From NCBI GenBank assembly GCA_000320605.2, contig KB445794.1:248001-312000 (forward strand): a stretch of DNA of 64,000 nucleotides, written 5' to 3'. This stretch comes from Gelatoporia subvermispora B. Taxonomy: Eukaryota; Basidiomycota; Agaricomycetes; Polyporales; Gelatoporiaceae. The notes beneath the pieces were generated by a model that did not search any database, was not told where the DNA came from, and saw only the letters and a program-made list of their open reading frames with translations. The translations under genes were made by a program, and so were the position numbers. Shown piece by piece: positions 1-9,931 of the stretch. Each line of letters starts with the position of its first letter. The stretch's first letter is position 1.

Positions 1-387
1 GTCAGACCCTGTCACCTATGCTACGATCTGTCCGCGCGCGTCCTGCTCGTCCCCTTCTGCATCTTACATGTGGAAAGCGCTTCGACGATTTACTATCACG
101 TTCTCCGCGTTTCCAGTACTTGTTTCGTTCGCTCAGACACGGCATGGACACGTTCAGACATTGGAAGGCATCTCGTCTCGGCTTTTCTAGTACTGCGATC
201 AGATTGCGCAGAGATACAACAGTACTATCTCGGCGAGTTGAGCGATCTAGCAGTCCTGGCGCAACAGCAGAGCCCTTGTCGTCACATCCCCGCAGAAGAG
301 TACCAGCGCGTCATCATGGCGCTGTCTTGTATAACCGCAGCGCGAGGTTTGTCACATTACCAGCGAAAGTCTGCGGAGTACTATTGA
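1..387 (+). CDS. Possible 3' end of a gene cut by the window edge, unrecognised
   Basis: A frame is open from the first base of the window to a TAA at 385-387, about 128 codons. No domain is recognised. An overlapping frame (18-443) is also long, so an open frame here is weak evidence by itself. If real, it is the terminal exon of a plus-strand gene that converges on the NmrA-like gene to the right. It could equally be chance in fairly GC-rich DNA. Confidence 0.15.
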   Translation, partial: VRPCHLCYDLSARVLLVPFCILHVESASTIYYHVLRVSSTCFVRSDTAWTRSDIGRHLVSAFLVLRSDCAEIQQYYLGELSDLAVLAQQQSPCRHIPAEEYQRVIMALSCITAARGLSHYQRKSAEYY

Positions 388-593
388 TCCCAAGGAGAAC
401 GATGGCCACATCGCAGACATTCCATTGGTCCGCGATCCTCTGAGCCTTAGGGATTCGACTTTTGTGGAAGTAGCCAATAAGCAGGGACGGCAATGCGAGT
501 TGCGCTCGAAGATTGAGTATCAAGGCACATCAATTGCAAAAACAATATGATAATTGTACACTGTAGCATACATAGGCTCTGATATTGTGTCGA

Positions 594-1687
594 TCAATCA
601 GAACCGTAGATATACTCATTGGCGTAGTACTCCCTAGCGTAGTCCTCCAGCTTTTGAGGGACAATGTCCGGATACAGCTCGCGCACATCGAGGGCTCCCA
701 GTGCTTTCGCATTCTCCAGAGAATTCTCGCCCAGGATGTGTGTGCAGTACTTGTAGAGCGGTGCAATCAGACCCACGAGATTCTCGAAAGAGGGAGTCTC
801 TTGATATATGGCCCTCGCGGATGCGATCCGCTGCAGGAGTTCTTCCTCTGAGACCTATATTAATCAGCGGCGTTGGTCAGATGCCGCTCCGATGATCGGG
901 AGTATGAGCCTGTCCGTGTCGTACCTGAACGCGATTCGCTCGCAAAAATTCACCATCGCCCGATACTCTCGCTCCAATCTCAAACGCTTCTTGCCCCGTA
1001 ACCTCGTCTTCCCAGACAATCACATACCGATTCAACGTCCTTTCATCTGTGATTATCCGCGCGACATAATCGGCAATGTGGTTCTTGTTGGTCACAAGGA
1101 ACTTTTTATTCCCCTCGCCATGAAATTCGCGGAACAGTGCCGCAAACGGGGTCTTGCTGTTCCTCGGCGGAGGGAGGCTGACCTGCGACCACAAGCCCAC
1201 GTCGATGAACGTGTACCCGATGCCGAGGCTGCGCACAAAGTCGTGTATGTCGTCCTTGTGTTCGCGCAGCTCGCTGATCCCGCGCCCGCCAGGGTTCGCC
1301 CAGTCGGACGGGATCACCCGCTTCACGCCGGCCTCCTTGGCGGCCTGCAGAAGCGGCTTCTGGAGAGAAACCGCCAGCACCGAGACGGCGCTAATGAGCA
1401 CTTCTACGTCCGAAAGGGCTTCCTTGAGCTTGTCGATGGCGTCGCCGAGGTCGCCGAGACGGATTTCGACGCCTTTCGAGCGCAGCTGCTCGGTCTCAGG
1501 CTTCGCCGCTGATGATGGGCGCACAAGCGCGATCAGTCGCTACATAAGAATGTACAAATATTAGGGTTGGAACGAGGAACATGACTAGGGGACTCACGAA
1601 AGAACCTGTCTTGGAGAGACCGTTCACCAGCGCCCTCCCTGTTATGCCTGTCGCGCCGACTAGAAGAACAACGGGTTTCGTGCTCAT
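594..1687 (-). CDS. NmrA-like / isoflavone-reductase-like NAD(P)-binding oxidoreductase
   Basis: Three exons read 1687-1598, 1539-925 and 854-594, with GT/AG introns, and give 321 aa. The N-terminus has a beta strand followed by GATGITG (residues 11-17), the dinucleotide-binding turn of the NmrA/atypical short-chain dehydrogenase fold. Further on, a VKRVIPSDW segment matches the family pattern R-(F/V)-(I/L)-PS-(D/E)-(F/W) of isoflavone/pinoresinol reductase-like proteins. The start is the only ATG directly before the Rossmann motif. The length is usual for the family. Members either reduce small aromatic or phenylpropanoid substrates with NADPH or act as redox-sensing regulators like NmrA. 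The sequence does not tell which. Probably cytosolic, as no signal peptide or membrane segment is seen. Confidence 0.85.
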
Positions 1688-1789
1688 TCTATCGCTAGTT
1701 GAATGTCTCTGCTCTGAGAGTGCTCTGGGTGGATGCGTTCGACTGTTGCCTCTCAGAACGCCTTGCATTTATACTCGCTCACGTCGCTG

Positions 1790-2590
1790 ACTAAATCCGA
1801 CTCTACCGGCTATTAGAGAAACGGCATTGGGGAGAACTCAATTGCGCGAGAGTAGGTCACACAACGCGCATCACGCTAGGCTCTTGGTACTGTGAAGGGG
1901 TGGTGACCGCGATAACGTCCATGAACCGGCATCACGACACATCAACGGACCTCAACGCGTACATCCGGCAGAGGCTCGGGCTTACCTACCCGTAGAATTT
2001 ATCCCGTCGTTCGGAAATCAGAGGTGCTTACATAGAGGCAGAAAAGCGATGTGAGCTGTGCTTTCCGAGTTCGGAGGACACATGACTGAGTAAATGCACA
2101 CATCTAGAAGTCTTTAGAAGGCCTGGAGTGATCAGGGATATGGCCAGAGATCTCGCCTGAGAGCTGCTAGATGAGTGGATGGTGGCCAGACCTAAGGTAC
2201 AATTAGTAACCAGAGAAATGTGTCGATATTCGAGAGTTGCTGAGGAAGATATACGTGCTTGGCGAGCCGGATGTTAAAGCTACTTGGAGCATTCGATTCG
2301 GTTGCCGGCGGCCGCGGTCGCCCAGAGCTCGAATGATTTGTTGTCAAGTTCTTCTCGGTTTGTGCAACCGAGAATGTATTTGCCAGCTGATGCGTCCTTG
2401 ATCAACGTGAGCGTATGAGAATGTATGCTCTGCTCATTGAGTGCCTACCACCGACCCGGACGATCGGACCAGATAAGGAGGTATGTCACGTGCGCGAGTT
2501 CGTTTGATGATCGAGTGCGCGACGGGACTTTGAGATTGCCATCATTGCTCGTCTGCACATCTCGAGGTTCTTCCGAAAAGAACTTGTTTG
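1790..2590. other. Intergenic stretch without recognised gene
   Basis: No coding frame with domain or exon structure was recognised on either strand between the NmrA-like gene and the broken F-box-like copy. It should hold the 5' region of the NmrA-like gene at its left side. Confidence 0.4.
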
Positions 2591-2591
2591 G

Positions 2592-4245
2592 ATGTCGACA
2601 TTACTACCTCAGGCTCCTGATGGTGATGGACTGTCTACATTCCATACTGTTGTGAATCACCATCAACAACATCGGGTTTTGGGAAATCCAGACGTTTGGC
2701 TTCTCATCTTCGATGAGCTCGAAGACGTTACAACGGGGGCGGATGCGAAGGCTTCTGTCCGGAAAGCCACTTTGGCCAGTGTAGCACACGTGTCGAAAGT
2801 TGTCTCTGAACCTGCGTTAGATGCCCTCTGGAGGCATCTACCGGGGTTACGAACATTCGCCGCGATCCTCTCAGGATGGCATCAGGAGCGGGGAGAGTCA
2901 TCGGCTCACACGGAAATAGTATGTTGCTGCGATTCATAGTTTGGCTCTGGCCCTACCTGGCTAGTCTGGTGGAACAAATAGGGAGCTCTACAGATATAGA
3001 CGGCTGCAGTACTATGGTCCTCGCGTCCGGAAACTCCGAAATGACGAGGAAAATGATCCCATGCTGGCTTCTAGGCTCACATATATCGCTGAGAAGTATC
3101 CGAGTGAACCCCTTCTCCCCAACTTACAGTCAATCGAATGAGGTCCCGTATTACGCACTTCTTTGTGGGATCTCATGTCCTTGCCTCCCCCTTCACTGTG
3201 CTATGCCAAGCTCGTTCACGCCCCCGTTCCGAAAGACCGCAGCAAAAATCAATCAATCCATCTCACACCAGACACGATCCTCGCCAAGCTCTTTAGTCAC
3301 GCACAGGGCCTCCAGAACTTTGATTTTGAGACGAATCAGCACTGCTTTGCACAAGATGGTAGCCGTATACAAGCCTATACAGAGCTCACAACGATCAGGC
3401 TAGCAAGTTCCAGCATCGTCTTCTGGACTCCTGCTCTAGTTGTGACCACGACTCTGTTGGAAGCTCTAGCGGCCCTTCCCGCTCTCACTACACTTGTGTT
3501 GGACGCTCGGCATTTTGATATCGCAGGCCCTCGAGTGGGTCTCCGATGACTTCGTCACCTGGAACTTTTCTCTAATCCATATGCAGTGAAAGACGAGACG
3601 TTGATGTCTATCATTGATGCACCATCTCTCATCTCTATCCGGTTCTGTCTCATGCAAGCCGACAATATAGCTCATGCTCGGAGCCATCTCGAGATGCTCG
3701 TCAAGTACTATCCGAGAACGCTCAGCGAGCTGACGTCCTCCTTCGGGATGGGATTCGAAGGAGATACCAGCCTAGACAACTTGCTTGCTCCTCTGCGCGC
3801 CTTTACCAAGCTCACCAAGCTCAGCTGCGACCTTTTATATCCGTTCGATGTAACGTTCTTCGACCGAGATGTGCGTATGCTTGGGGAAGCCTGGCCGCAG
3901 ATGAAACATCTGAGGCTCTTTTACCCTCAGCATGCCAAGCCTTCATTGTCGGCGCACTGCTTCATCCCGTTCACCCGTCACTTCCCTCATCTTGAGTCCC
4001 TTGCGCTCTGTGTAGTAGACCTCACCTCCGACATACCTTCCACACAAGACATCGCAATTCATAGACAACTCAAATCCCTTACTATTCGGCTCATATCAGG
4101 GTCCACAACAGAGGGTACGAAACTTAGAGCCTTCGCGAAGCTGCTTTTCGCGATTTACCCGCATGTCCCCCACCTGTTATTCTCCACCTACTCAACGCAA
4201 GGTCGGCAACGGGTAATCTACAAACGAGCAGTGGCAGGCCGCTGA
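2592..4245 (+). pseudogene. Stop-broken copy of an F-box/LRR-like gene (paralogue of the 18.0-19.6 kb gene)
   Basis: Exon 1 (2592-2918) and exon 2 (from 2965) follow the same structure as the intact minus-strand gene at 17960-19594, including the intron at the same site. Shared stretches include the N-terminal PD(V/I)W-L-IFDELE, ALDALWRHLPGLR, and a later LGEAWPQM. The region after the intron carries two in-frame stops: TGA at 3139-3141, where the paralogue has Trp (SIDWG), and TGA at 3547-3549, where the paralogue has Gln before LRHL. The frame continues past both stops with clear similarity to the paralogue up to a TGA at 4243-4245. The parent family looks like the large agaricomycete F-box/leucine-rich-repeat-like proteins, which act as substrate adaptors of SCF ubiquitin ligases. 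That role is inferred from layout rather than from a strong F-box match. Confidence 0.8.
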
Positions 4246-4599
4246 ACATGATGTGCTGAGAGCCTACGATCATATATTAAGGCTAGAAATTGTGGGCGTC
4301 GCAAGTCGGGTGCCCGACCTACGTGGTAGCTCTGCAGACGAATGGAGATGACCGTCAGTTCATGGAATACATAGCGAATCTACAAGCTCATTCTTGCAAT
4401 ATCCATGCACACAGTTATTGAGAGCACCACAGTATAAGTCTTTGACCGATGCGATTTTGATGTGCTTGATTTGAGACAGTCAGTACGTGAGTCCTCCATA
4501 CACTTGAGATCATACGTCGTGTTTCCTTAGAACCCTGATTGGTGGAATCCACTTCTGCTGCTGCCATCATCGATTCTGCCTTGATGAAGTACTGTGACA

Positions 4600-4940
4600 G
4601 AAGAGGGTTTCAGAGCGCAGCACCATAGGATACAGTTCATACATGGCTCCCCTCGTCTGCAGGCATTTGCGCTCTCCGTCATTTAGCTCCCCCCGGCTTC
4701 CCGTGACGAAAGATGTCGGATTTCATCATCAGCTCAAGTCCCAGGTAGTTCGCCTCATTCTAGGCTCTACGGTAATAATGAAAAACCAAGCTCAACGCCT
4801 TCGAGAAGCTGTTAGTATCCACGATTTACCCATTCGTCTTCGACCTAGCATTCTACCTGTATACGACGCAGCGCAATTTGCAACAATATGTCTTCAACCG
4901 CGAAGTATTTGGAGGCTCCTAGAAGCATGTTGCTAAGGAT
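4600..4940 (+). pseudogene. Relic of the C-terminal part of a third F-box/LRR-like copy
   Basis: A plus-strand frame contains a KD-x-x-x-HH-x-LKS-x-x-x-x-LILGST segment. It matches the C-terminal KDIRTHHRLNSLTIGLIL stretch of the intact gene at 17960-19594 and the matching part of the 2592-4245 copy. After about 4790 the similarity moves to another frame (KLNAFEKLL, then TIYPF), so the piece is frameshifted as well as truncated. No F-box end is left. It lies 350 bp downstream of the broken copy in the same orientation, as expected for the tail of an old tandem duplication. Confidence 0.55.
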
Positions 4941-4949
4941 TTGCAGATC

Positions 4950-5680
4950 AAGAGTTGTGCGGGATATTACAAGCTGCGTGTATATATCGTACAGTAGCTC
5001 TGCGGACGTGGGGTGATGTTCGCGGTATGCAAATGAAAGAGACGAATCAACTTACTGTATACAAGGTGAAGTATCGCCAACGGCACCACTGGACCCACTC
5101 CACAGGACTTCTACTGGCGTAATTTCGATGCGCGTGATTTGCGATGATCGACGCCTTGGTCTTCCGCGCGTCTTCGCTCGCGTATCGCACTGCCCCTCGG
5201 CACGGATGGTTGTGATCCGCTTTCTGATGCTTCCGTTCCAGCTGACTCCACCAGATTAGGTGCAGTGAGAAACTTGAGGATCGCGCTCCCACGAGGTCAC
5301 GGTACACGGGATTCCGCGCAATGAGCCAGAACGCACCTCGATTCCGAAAAGCGACCTGTCAATGATTGTTGATTCGTGCATCTCCAACACGCCCAATTAG
5401 CCATGAGGGGCACAGGAAGCCTTTCGGTCATGTATCTTCGGGACTAAAAGTTCATACACACAGGCTATTGCTCACGAGAGCTTCGCTGATGGGAATCTCC
5501 AGGGAATCCTAGCGCTAGTCGTGGACCTGGCTAAGCCGTTCGCGAACGCTTGGTAAGACACGATTGTCGACTGAAGTGCTCAGGCGCTCAGCCCGCTAGC
5601 ATATAATGGAGCAGCAGAGTCAATTCTCAGGCCCGCAGCCGTCCCTCGCCGCAGGCATACGTCTCAAGACTAAACTTGAA
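4950..5680. other. Intergenic stretch upstream of the aldehyde dehydrogenase
   Basis: No convincing gene is seen on either strand. The right part should contain the promoter and leader of the aldehyde dehydrogenase gene. No clear TATA box was recognised. Confidence 0.35.
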
Positions 5681-5687
5681 GCCCATC

Positions 5688-7521
5688 ATGAGCATCCCTT
5701 TCACGTCTCTCTATATCGGTGGTCAGTATCGCCCAGCCAGCGACGGGGGTACTTACGAAGTACGCAATCCGCACTCTCAGCAAGTGGTCGGCACTGCAGC
5801 AGCCGCGACGAGCCAAGACTGCAAAGACGCCGTAGATGCCGCCCACAAAGCATACCTCTCCTGGGAGCAGACGCCGCTGACCACGAGACGTGATATTTTC
5901 TTGAAGGCGGCCGACCTCTTGCAGGAAGAGAGATTCCGAAACCCGTTTACTGAAGCTCTGGTGCAGGAGACCGCCTCAGTCGACTTCATGGTTGCGTTCA
6001 ACCTCCGCGGTACCGCGGCCAGCCTGCGCAACTATGCCGCTACGATTTTGAACTATAAGGGGCAAAGCTTCCCGTCTGCCAATCCTGGTGGGAATGTGGC
6101 GGAGGTCAGGAAAGCTAAGGGTGTCGTGTAAGCTCTGCAACACAGACCTGGTGTGACGATGGTTCCTGTAATTTCGTCGCAGTTTTGGTATTGCACCCTG
6201 GAATGCACCCTTAATCCTCACCATCCGAGCGATGGCAGTTCCCGTTCTGTGCGGTAATGCGGTCGTCCTCAAATGCTCCGAGATCAGTCCTCGAACCCAG
6301 TCGGTCGTAACGGGACTCTTCAAGGAGGTGGGCTGCTCCCAGTCGCATTAATTATCGCTGATCAAGCTGAATAGGCTGGACTGCCTGATGGCGTCTTGAA
6401 TTTCATCTCGACATCGAGGTCAGATGCTCCGACGAGAGTGGCTGAGATCATCGCCAATCCGCTTGTTCGCGTAGTGAACGTAAGTTGATCTGCAAAGTTA
6501 TAGTGTTACACGGTGTTGAGTCCCGCCCATAGTTCACCGGGAGCGATGTCGTCGGTAGGATTATAGCAGGGGAGGCTGCGAAGTATCTCAAGCCTTGCGT
6601 CTTCGAGCTCGGAGGGAAGTCCCCAGTCGTCGTGCGTTTGTCGAATTCGATAGATCAAACCTACATCTGCTGACCTACGCCATAGGTACTCGAAGACGCT
6701 GATATCGATCGTGCCGCTCGAGCTATCGCCTCGTCTGCCCTGCTTCACTCAGGACAGATCTGCATGTCGACCGAACGTGTCATCGTGGCTAGAAAGGTCG
6801 CACCTGCGCTCACTTCTGCGCTCACCGTCCTATTCAAGAAGGTGCAAGCCGGTGGACCAGGGAGCGATATTTCGGCACTCTTTCGAGAGGACTCTGCAGT
6901 CAAGGTCACGGATATGATCAAAGACGCAACCGAGAAGGGCGCCAAGCTTCTCGTGGGCGACGGCACGAGGGATGGAGCTGTAGTCCAACCACATCTTGTC
7001 ACGGACGTGAAGACAGATATGTGGATTTGGAACCGAGAGACGTTTGGTCCAGGTAATGAATGCACTTAGTTGACGGACGTGATCGGCATCTGATAAGTCC
7101 CTCACAGTAACGACCGTGATTGAATTCGACACCGTTGATGAAGCAATCGAGCTTGCGAATACTTCAGATTACTCACTGACAGCTGCTCTCTGGACACAAA
7201 ACCTCAACAATGCATTCGATGTTGGAAGTCGAATTCGAGCAAGTAAGTGCCCTGATGCAATGTTCTGAGTTCATTGGCTTACCTGAGTCGACCGTACAGG
7301 TCACATCAACCTCAATGGGCCGACCGTTCATACTGAAAGTTCAGGTAGGGGAATCGGAGGCCTAGGGTGAGTCACAACATATACATGTAGTTGTGTCTTC
7401 ATTGATCGAGTATCTCAGTGGCGCAACCGGATACGGCCACTTCGACGTCGATAGCTTCACAGACATCAGGACGCTCGTGATCCATCCTGCACAGAATCCA
7501 TGGTACCCGGTTGTTGGTTGA
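5688..7521 (+). CDS. NAD(P)-dependent aldehyde dehydrogenase, aromatic-aldehyde type
   Basis: Eight exons join in frame (5688-6127, 6183-6327, 6375-6479, 6533-6631, 6686-7052, 7108-7242, 7300-7366, 7419-7521) to give 486 aa, the usual length of a soluble ALDH. Landmarks in order are FGIAPWN at the nucleotide-binding region, FTGSDVVGR, FELGGKSP with the general base Glu255, and GQICMSTERV with the nucleophile Cys289. The family oxidises aldehydes to acids through a thiohemiacetal on this Cys. The GQICMSTER form of the active-site motif is familiar from salicylaldehyde, benzaldehyde and vanillin dehydrogenases, so an aromatic aldehyde substrate is likely but not proven. There is no targeting peptide, so a cytosolic enzyme is expected. 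The 3' end converges on the F-box-like gene at 110 bp. Confidence 0.92.
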
Positions 7522-7631
7522 GAACGCCAGTCGTCCAGGAGCAAGGAAGTGTATTGTACAGTATGGATGCAATTCGGTGCGTGATACGAGCAGAATTCCG
7601 TTCGGTAAGGGTGTGGTATAATGTCGTATTC

Positions 7632-9326
7632 TCAATGGCACGAAGCTTCGTCGACGTATGTCTCCAATAATTGTGAACCATCGAGTGTTCGCCCTGCAAT
7701 CGCCATGTCCTCAGCGACACCTGCAATGGCGAGCTTGCTCAAGTGAAATCCGCGAGAGTTACGGAAAGCGAGACTTGATTGGATCGCTTTTATAACATCC
7801 TCGATAGGTGGACGAGTGACCTCGTATCGTATGTCGCGGAGGTGTGGTAAGAGAAGACTCTCGGAAGGCTCAGAGGGCTGAAGCGAGCCAAGGGCGTGCC
7901 ATAAGTCTGCGCGATCGTCACGGGCCTTTGTATGCAGCGCAACCAAGGCTGGCATCGAAGTGAAGATGGTTCGCCAATCTTCCAGTCGACAGATAGTCCA
8001 GTCGACACTAAGATTCACGTGCATATCTACAATCGGCATTGAGGAAAACACTTGAGCGATGGTACTAAGTGCGTCGGCCATCCACTTGTCGTCGAACCAG
8101 GCGACACCCAGTGAGATGGACCAGTCTTCACGGTCCGTGGCAGATACCCGAAAGAGGACATCGTTATCCCAATCTTGCCGCTCAACGGACAGACGCCCTT
8201 CGTGCAGGCCCGCGGGTAAAGCGTCGCGAGAGCGTTGAAAGATACTGCAGATGTGGTGCAATGTTGTCGTCCCATTTCCGAAGCTTCCACGCGCGAGGTC
8301 GATATATAGTACGCTTTGGGAGGACACTGCCAAATGATCCAGGATAGATAGCGCAGTGTCTGCGTAAGGATCGCAGATTCTGAGTTCTCGTAAATATGGC
8401 ACGGAAACCTTTGCGAGCCTCTCGCTGCTATCATCGAACGCGTTTCGTGTCAGGGGAGGCGAACTGCTGTTCTTTTTGCACCAGAACGAGCGAGAGGCGA
8501 TATCAATGACATTGATATGCAAACTTTGCAGGTTAGGTAATCCAGGCAGAAGCCGCAGAAGCTGCGAGAGAGAGATCGTGTCTAGCACGTTCCATAGGTG
8601 TAACGAGGATAGCGCGTGGAAAGACGACTCGTCGCACTGAATGGATCCGTTCGTGCTAATGGTGCGCAGCTTTGAAGAGACAGTGCTCGACAGGTGCAAT
8701 GGTAAGCCAGAGGCTTCATTAAATGCTGCGATCTGGAGGGATTCAAGGCAGTGGAAAGGGGCGAGGTCGAGCGGTATGTAGTGATCCGTGGTAATGTTCA
8801 AACGGCTGATGTGACTGGCGTGCTCGTGAAGCGCGATGATGAAAGCTGCGGTAACCGGGGGAAGTGGAAACGACTCGAACGAAACGTGTGCAGACTTGCT
8901 CCATGACTTGTGGTATTCAAATGTGATCTGTGCTGGCGCTTGGCGTCCACGCTGTAACGCAAGGCGTAGGAAGGGTATATTTGCTCCTCGTGCTATCTTC
9001 GCCCATAGTAGAGGTGTGTCGAGAGCGATGGCGCGCCAGTAGCGGCATACTCTCATCAACTCGGCAAAGGACCAGTGGTCGCAAAAATGAGATATCCTTG
9101 ATTGGTTGAAGACGATCTCAACCAAGAGTTCAACAGGAAGTCGGTGAATGAGGGCTCTGGTGTTATGGAGGGAACGACATGCGTGGTGTTGTGGAAGATT
9201 GCCCTGCACTTTCACACCTCGACAGGAGTCCACCTCTGCATGTCCCGGCTCATCTAGTGGGCCCCTGCGGAGATTACGAAGCCCCAGGTCCAACTCCGGT
9301 TTGACGATACTCTGCATTTGAGTCAT
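7632..9326 (-). CDS. F-box-like protein with a leucine-rich-repeat-like body
   Basis: One long coding exon gives 564 aa from the ATG at 9326. An F-box-like segment near residues 70-115 contains IHRLPVELLVEIV, VCRYWR, and then LDTPLLWAKI. This is the usual pattern of agaricomycete F-box-like proteins. The rest consists of Leu-rich strand/helix units typical of their LRR-like C-terminal part. Such proteins recruit substrates to SCF (Skp1-cullin-F-box) ubiquitin ligases. The target is unknown. The protein is clearly different from the 2.6 and 18-19.6 kb family. The frame extends upstream to 9410 only through a non-ATG codon and a plausible 3' splice site, so a noncoding first exon and the ATG at 9326 are preferred. 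A short upstream ORF ends on the start codon. Confidence 0.8.
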   Translation of the reverse strand: MTQMQSIVKPELDLGLRNLRRGPLDEPGHAEVDSCRGVKVQGNLPQHHACRSLHNTRALIHRLPVELLVEIVFNQSRISHFCDHWSFAELMRVCRYWRAIALDTPLLWAKIARGANIPFLRLALQRGRQAPAQITFEYHKSWSKSAHVSFESFPLPPVTAAFIIALHEHASHISRLNITTDHYIPLDLAPFHCLESLQIAAFNEASGLPLHLSSTVSSKLRTISTNGSIQCDESSFHALSSLHLWNVLDTISLSQLLRLLPGLPNLQSLHINVIDIASRSFWCKKNSSSPPLTRNAFDDSSERLAKVSVPYLRELRICDPYADTALSILDHLAVSSQSVLYIDLARGSFGNGTTTLHHICSIFQRSRDALPAGLHEGRLSVERQDWDNDVLFRVSATDREDWSISLGVAWFDDKWMADALSTIAQVFSSMPIVDMHVNLSVDWTICRLEDWRTIFTSMPALVALHTKARDDRADLWHALGSLQPSEPSESLLLPHLRDIRYEVTRPPIEDVIKAIQSSLAFRNSRGFHLSKLAIAGVAEDMAIAGRTLDGSQLLETYVDEASCH

Positions 9327-9388
9327 GAGTCGAAATTCGGACCAATTCCCAGTATAAGAGCCAACTGGTGGATCGCGTGGACTTTCAT
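9323..9388 (-). promoter_or_regulatory. Upstream ORF whose stop overlaps the F-box gene start (ATGA)
   Basis: In the leader of the minus-strand F-box-like gene, an ATG at 9388 opens a 21-codon frame. It ends in TGA at 9325-9323, and that stop overlaps the main ATG (9326-9324) as ATGA. Such overlaps can couple translation of the main frame to termination and reinitiation. Whether the transcript includes this leader is inferred from a likely 5' UTR intron just upstream. Confidence 0.45.
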
Positions 9389-9404
9389 AAAAGTGTAACA
9401 GTGT

Positions 9405-9530
9405 CAGCACCTATTGACGTGTGATGGGGGGTTTCAGAGCCAGGACATACCGAATAGCAGTTCCAGCGATGGACAGCGGCAGCGATCTTCCAGGTGTCGT
9501 CAGAGGTGGCCGCTCCTTATATCAAAATCG
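9405..9530 (-). promoter_or_regulatory. Likely TATA box and spliced 5' leader of the F-box-like gene
   Basis: On the minus strand, a GATATAAGG element (about 9515-9523) is followed by a short exon and a GTATGT...AATAG intron of roughly 45 bp that ends just before position 9410. This arrangement fits a TATA promoter with a noncoding first exon for the gene at 7632-9326. No transcript evidence is available here. Confidence 0.4.
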
Positions 9531-9689
9531 CAGCAGTCACTCCACGTTGTCCCATCGTTGTTGCGCTAATCCACGTTTGCAAGTAACAGCAGGGTCAATA
9601 ATGAAGCAACCCGATTCCCCTGGCAGGGTTGACGCCACTGCACGGTTCAGTGCCTGTTCGGCACGTATGCATCCCTCGCGTTCAATGCG

Positions 9690-9760
9690 AGCCGGCAGGG
9701 TAAGCTAGCGAGCTTGCGAGCGCTACTGCGCGCTCTCGACTAGCTTGAAACCTCTTGAAA
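9690..9760. repeat. Imperfect inverted repeat
   Basis: A GCTAGCGAG arm with a further TTGCGAGCGC segment faces GCGCGCTCTCGACTAGC across a few bases, giving an imperfect GC-rich stem. It sits between two divergent genes. It may be a relic of a small transposon or only a local palindrome, and no target-site duplication was identified. Confidence 0.3.
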
Positions 9761-9931
9761 CTTGTTCTAAAAGGCTCTACGGCAAGGGACCGTTCCGAAG
9801 ACCGAGGCGCCCTCGCATCACGCGTAAGCTCGTAAGACGCCGGAGCAAATATTTGTTCGCGGTGGCCGGGCGCTTAATCGCGGATGGCTCGAGCTAGCGC
9901 CCATTTCACTAGCTAGAGCTTGCCGCCACCA

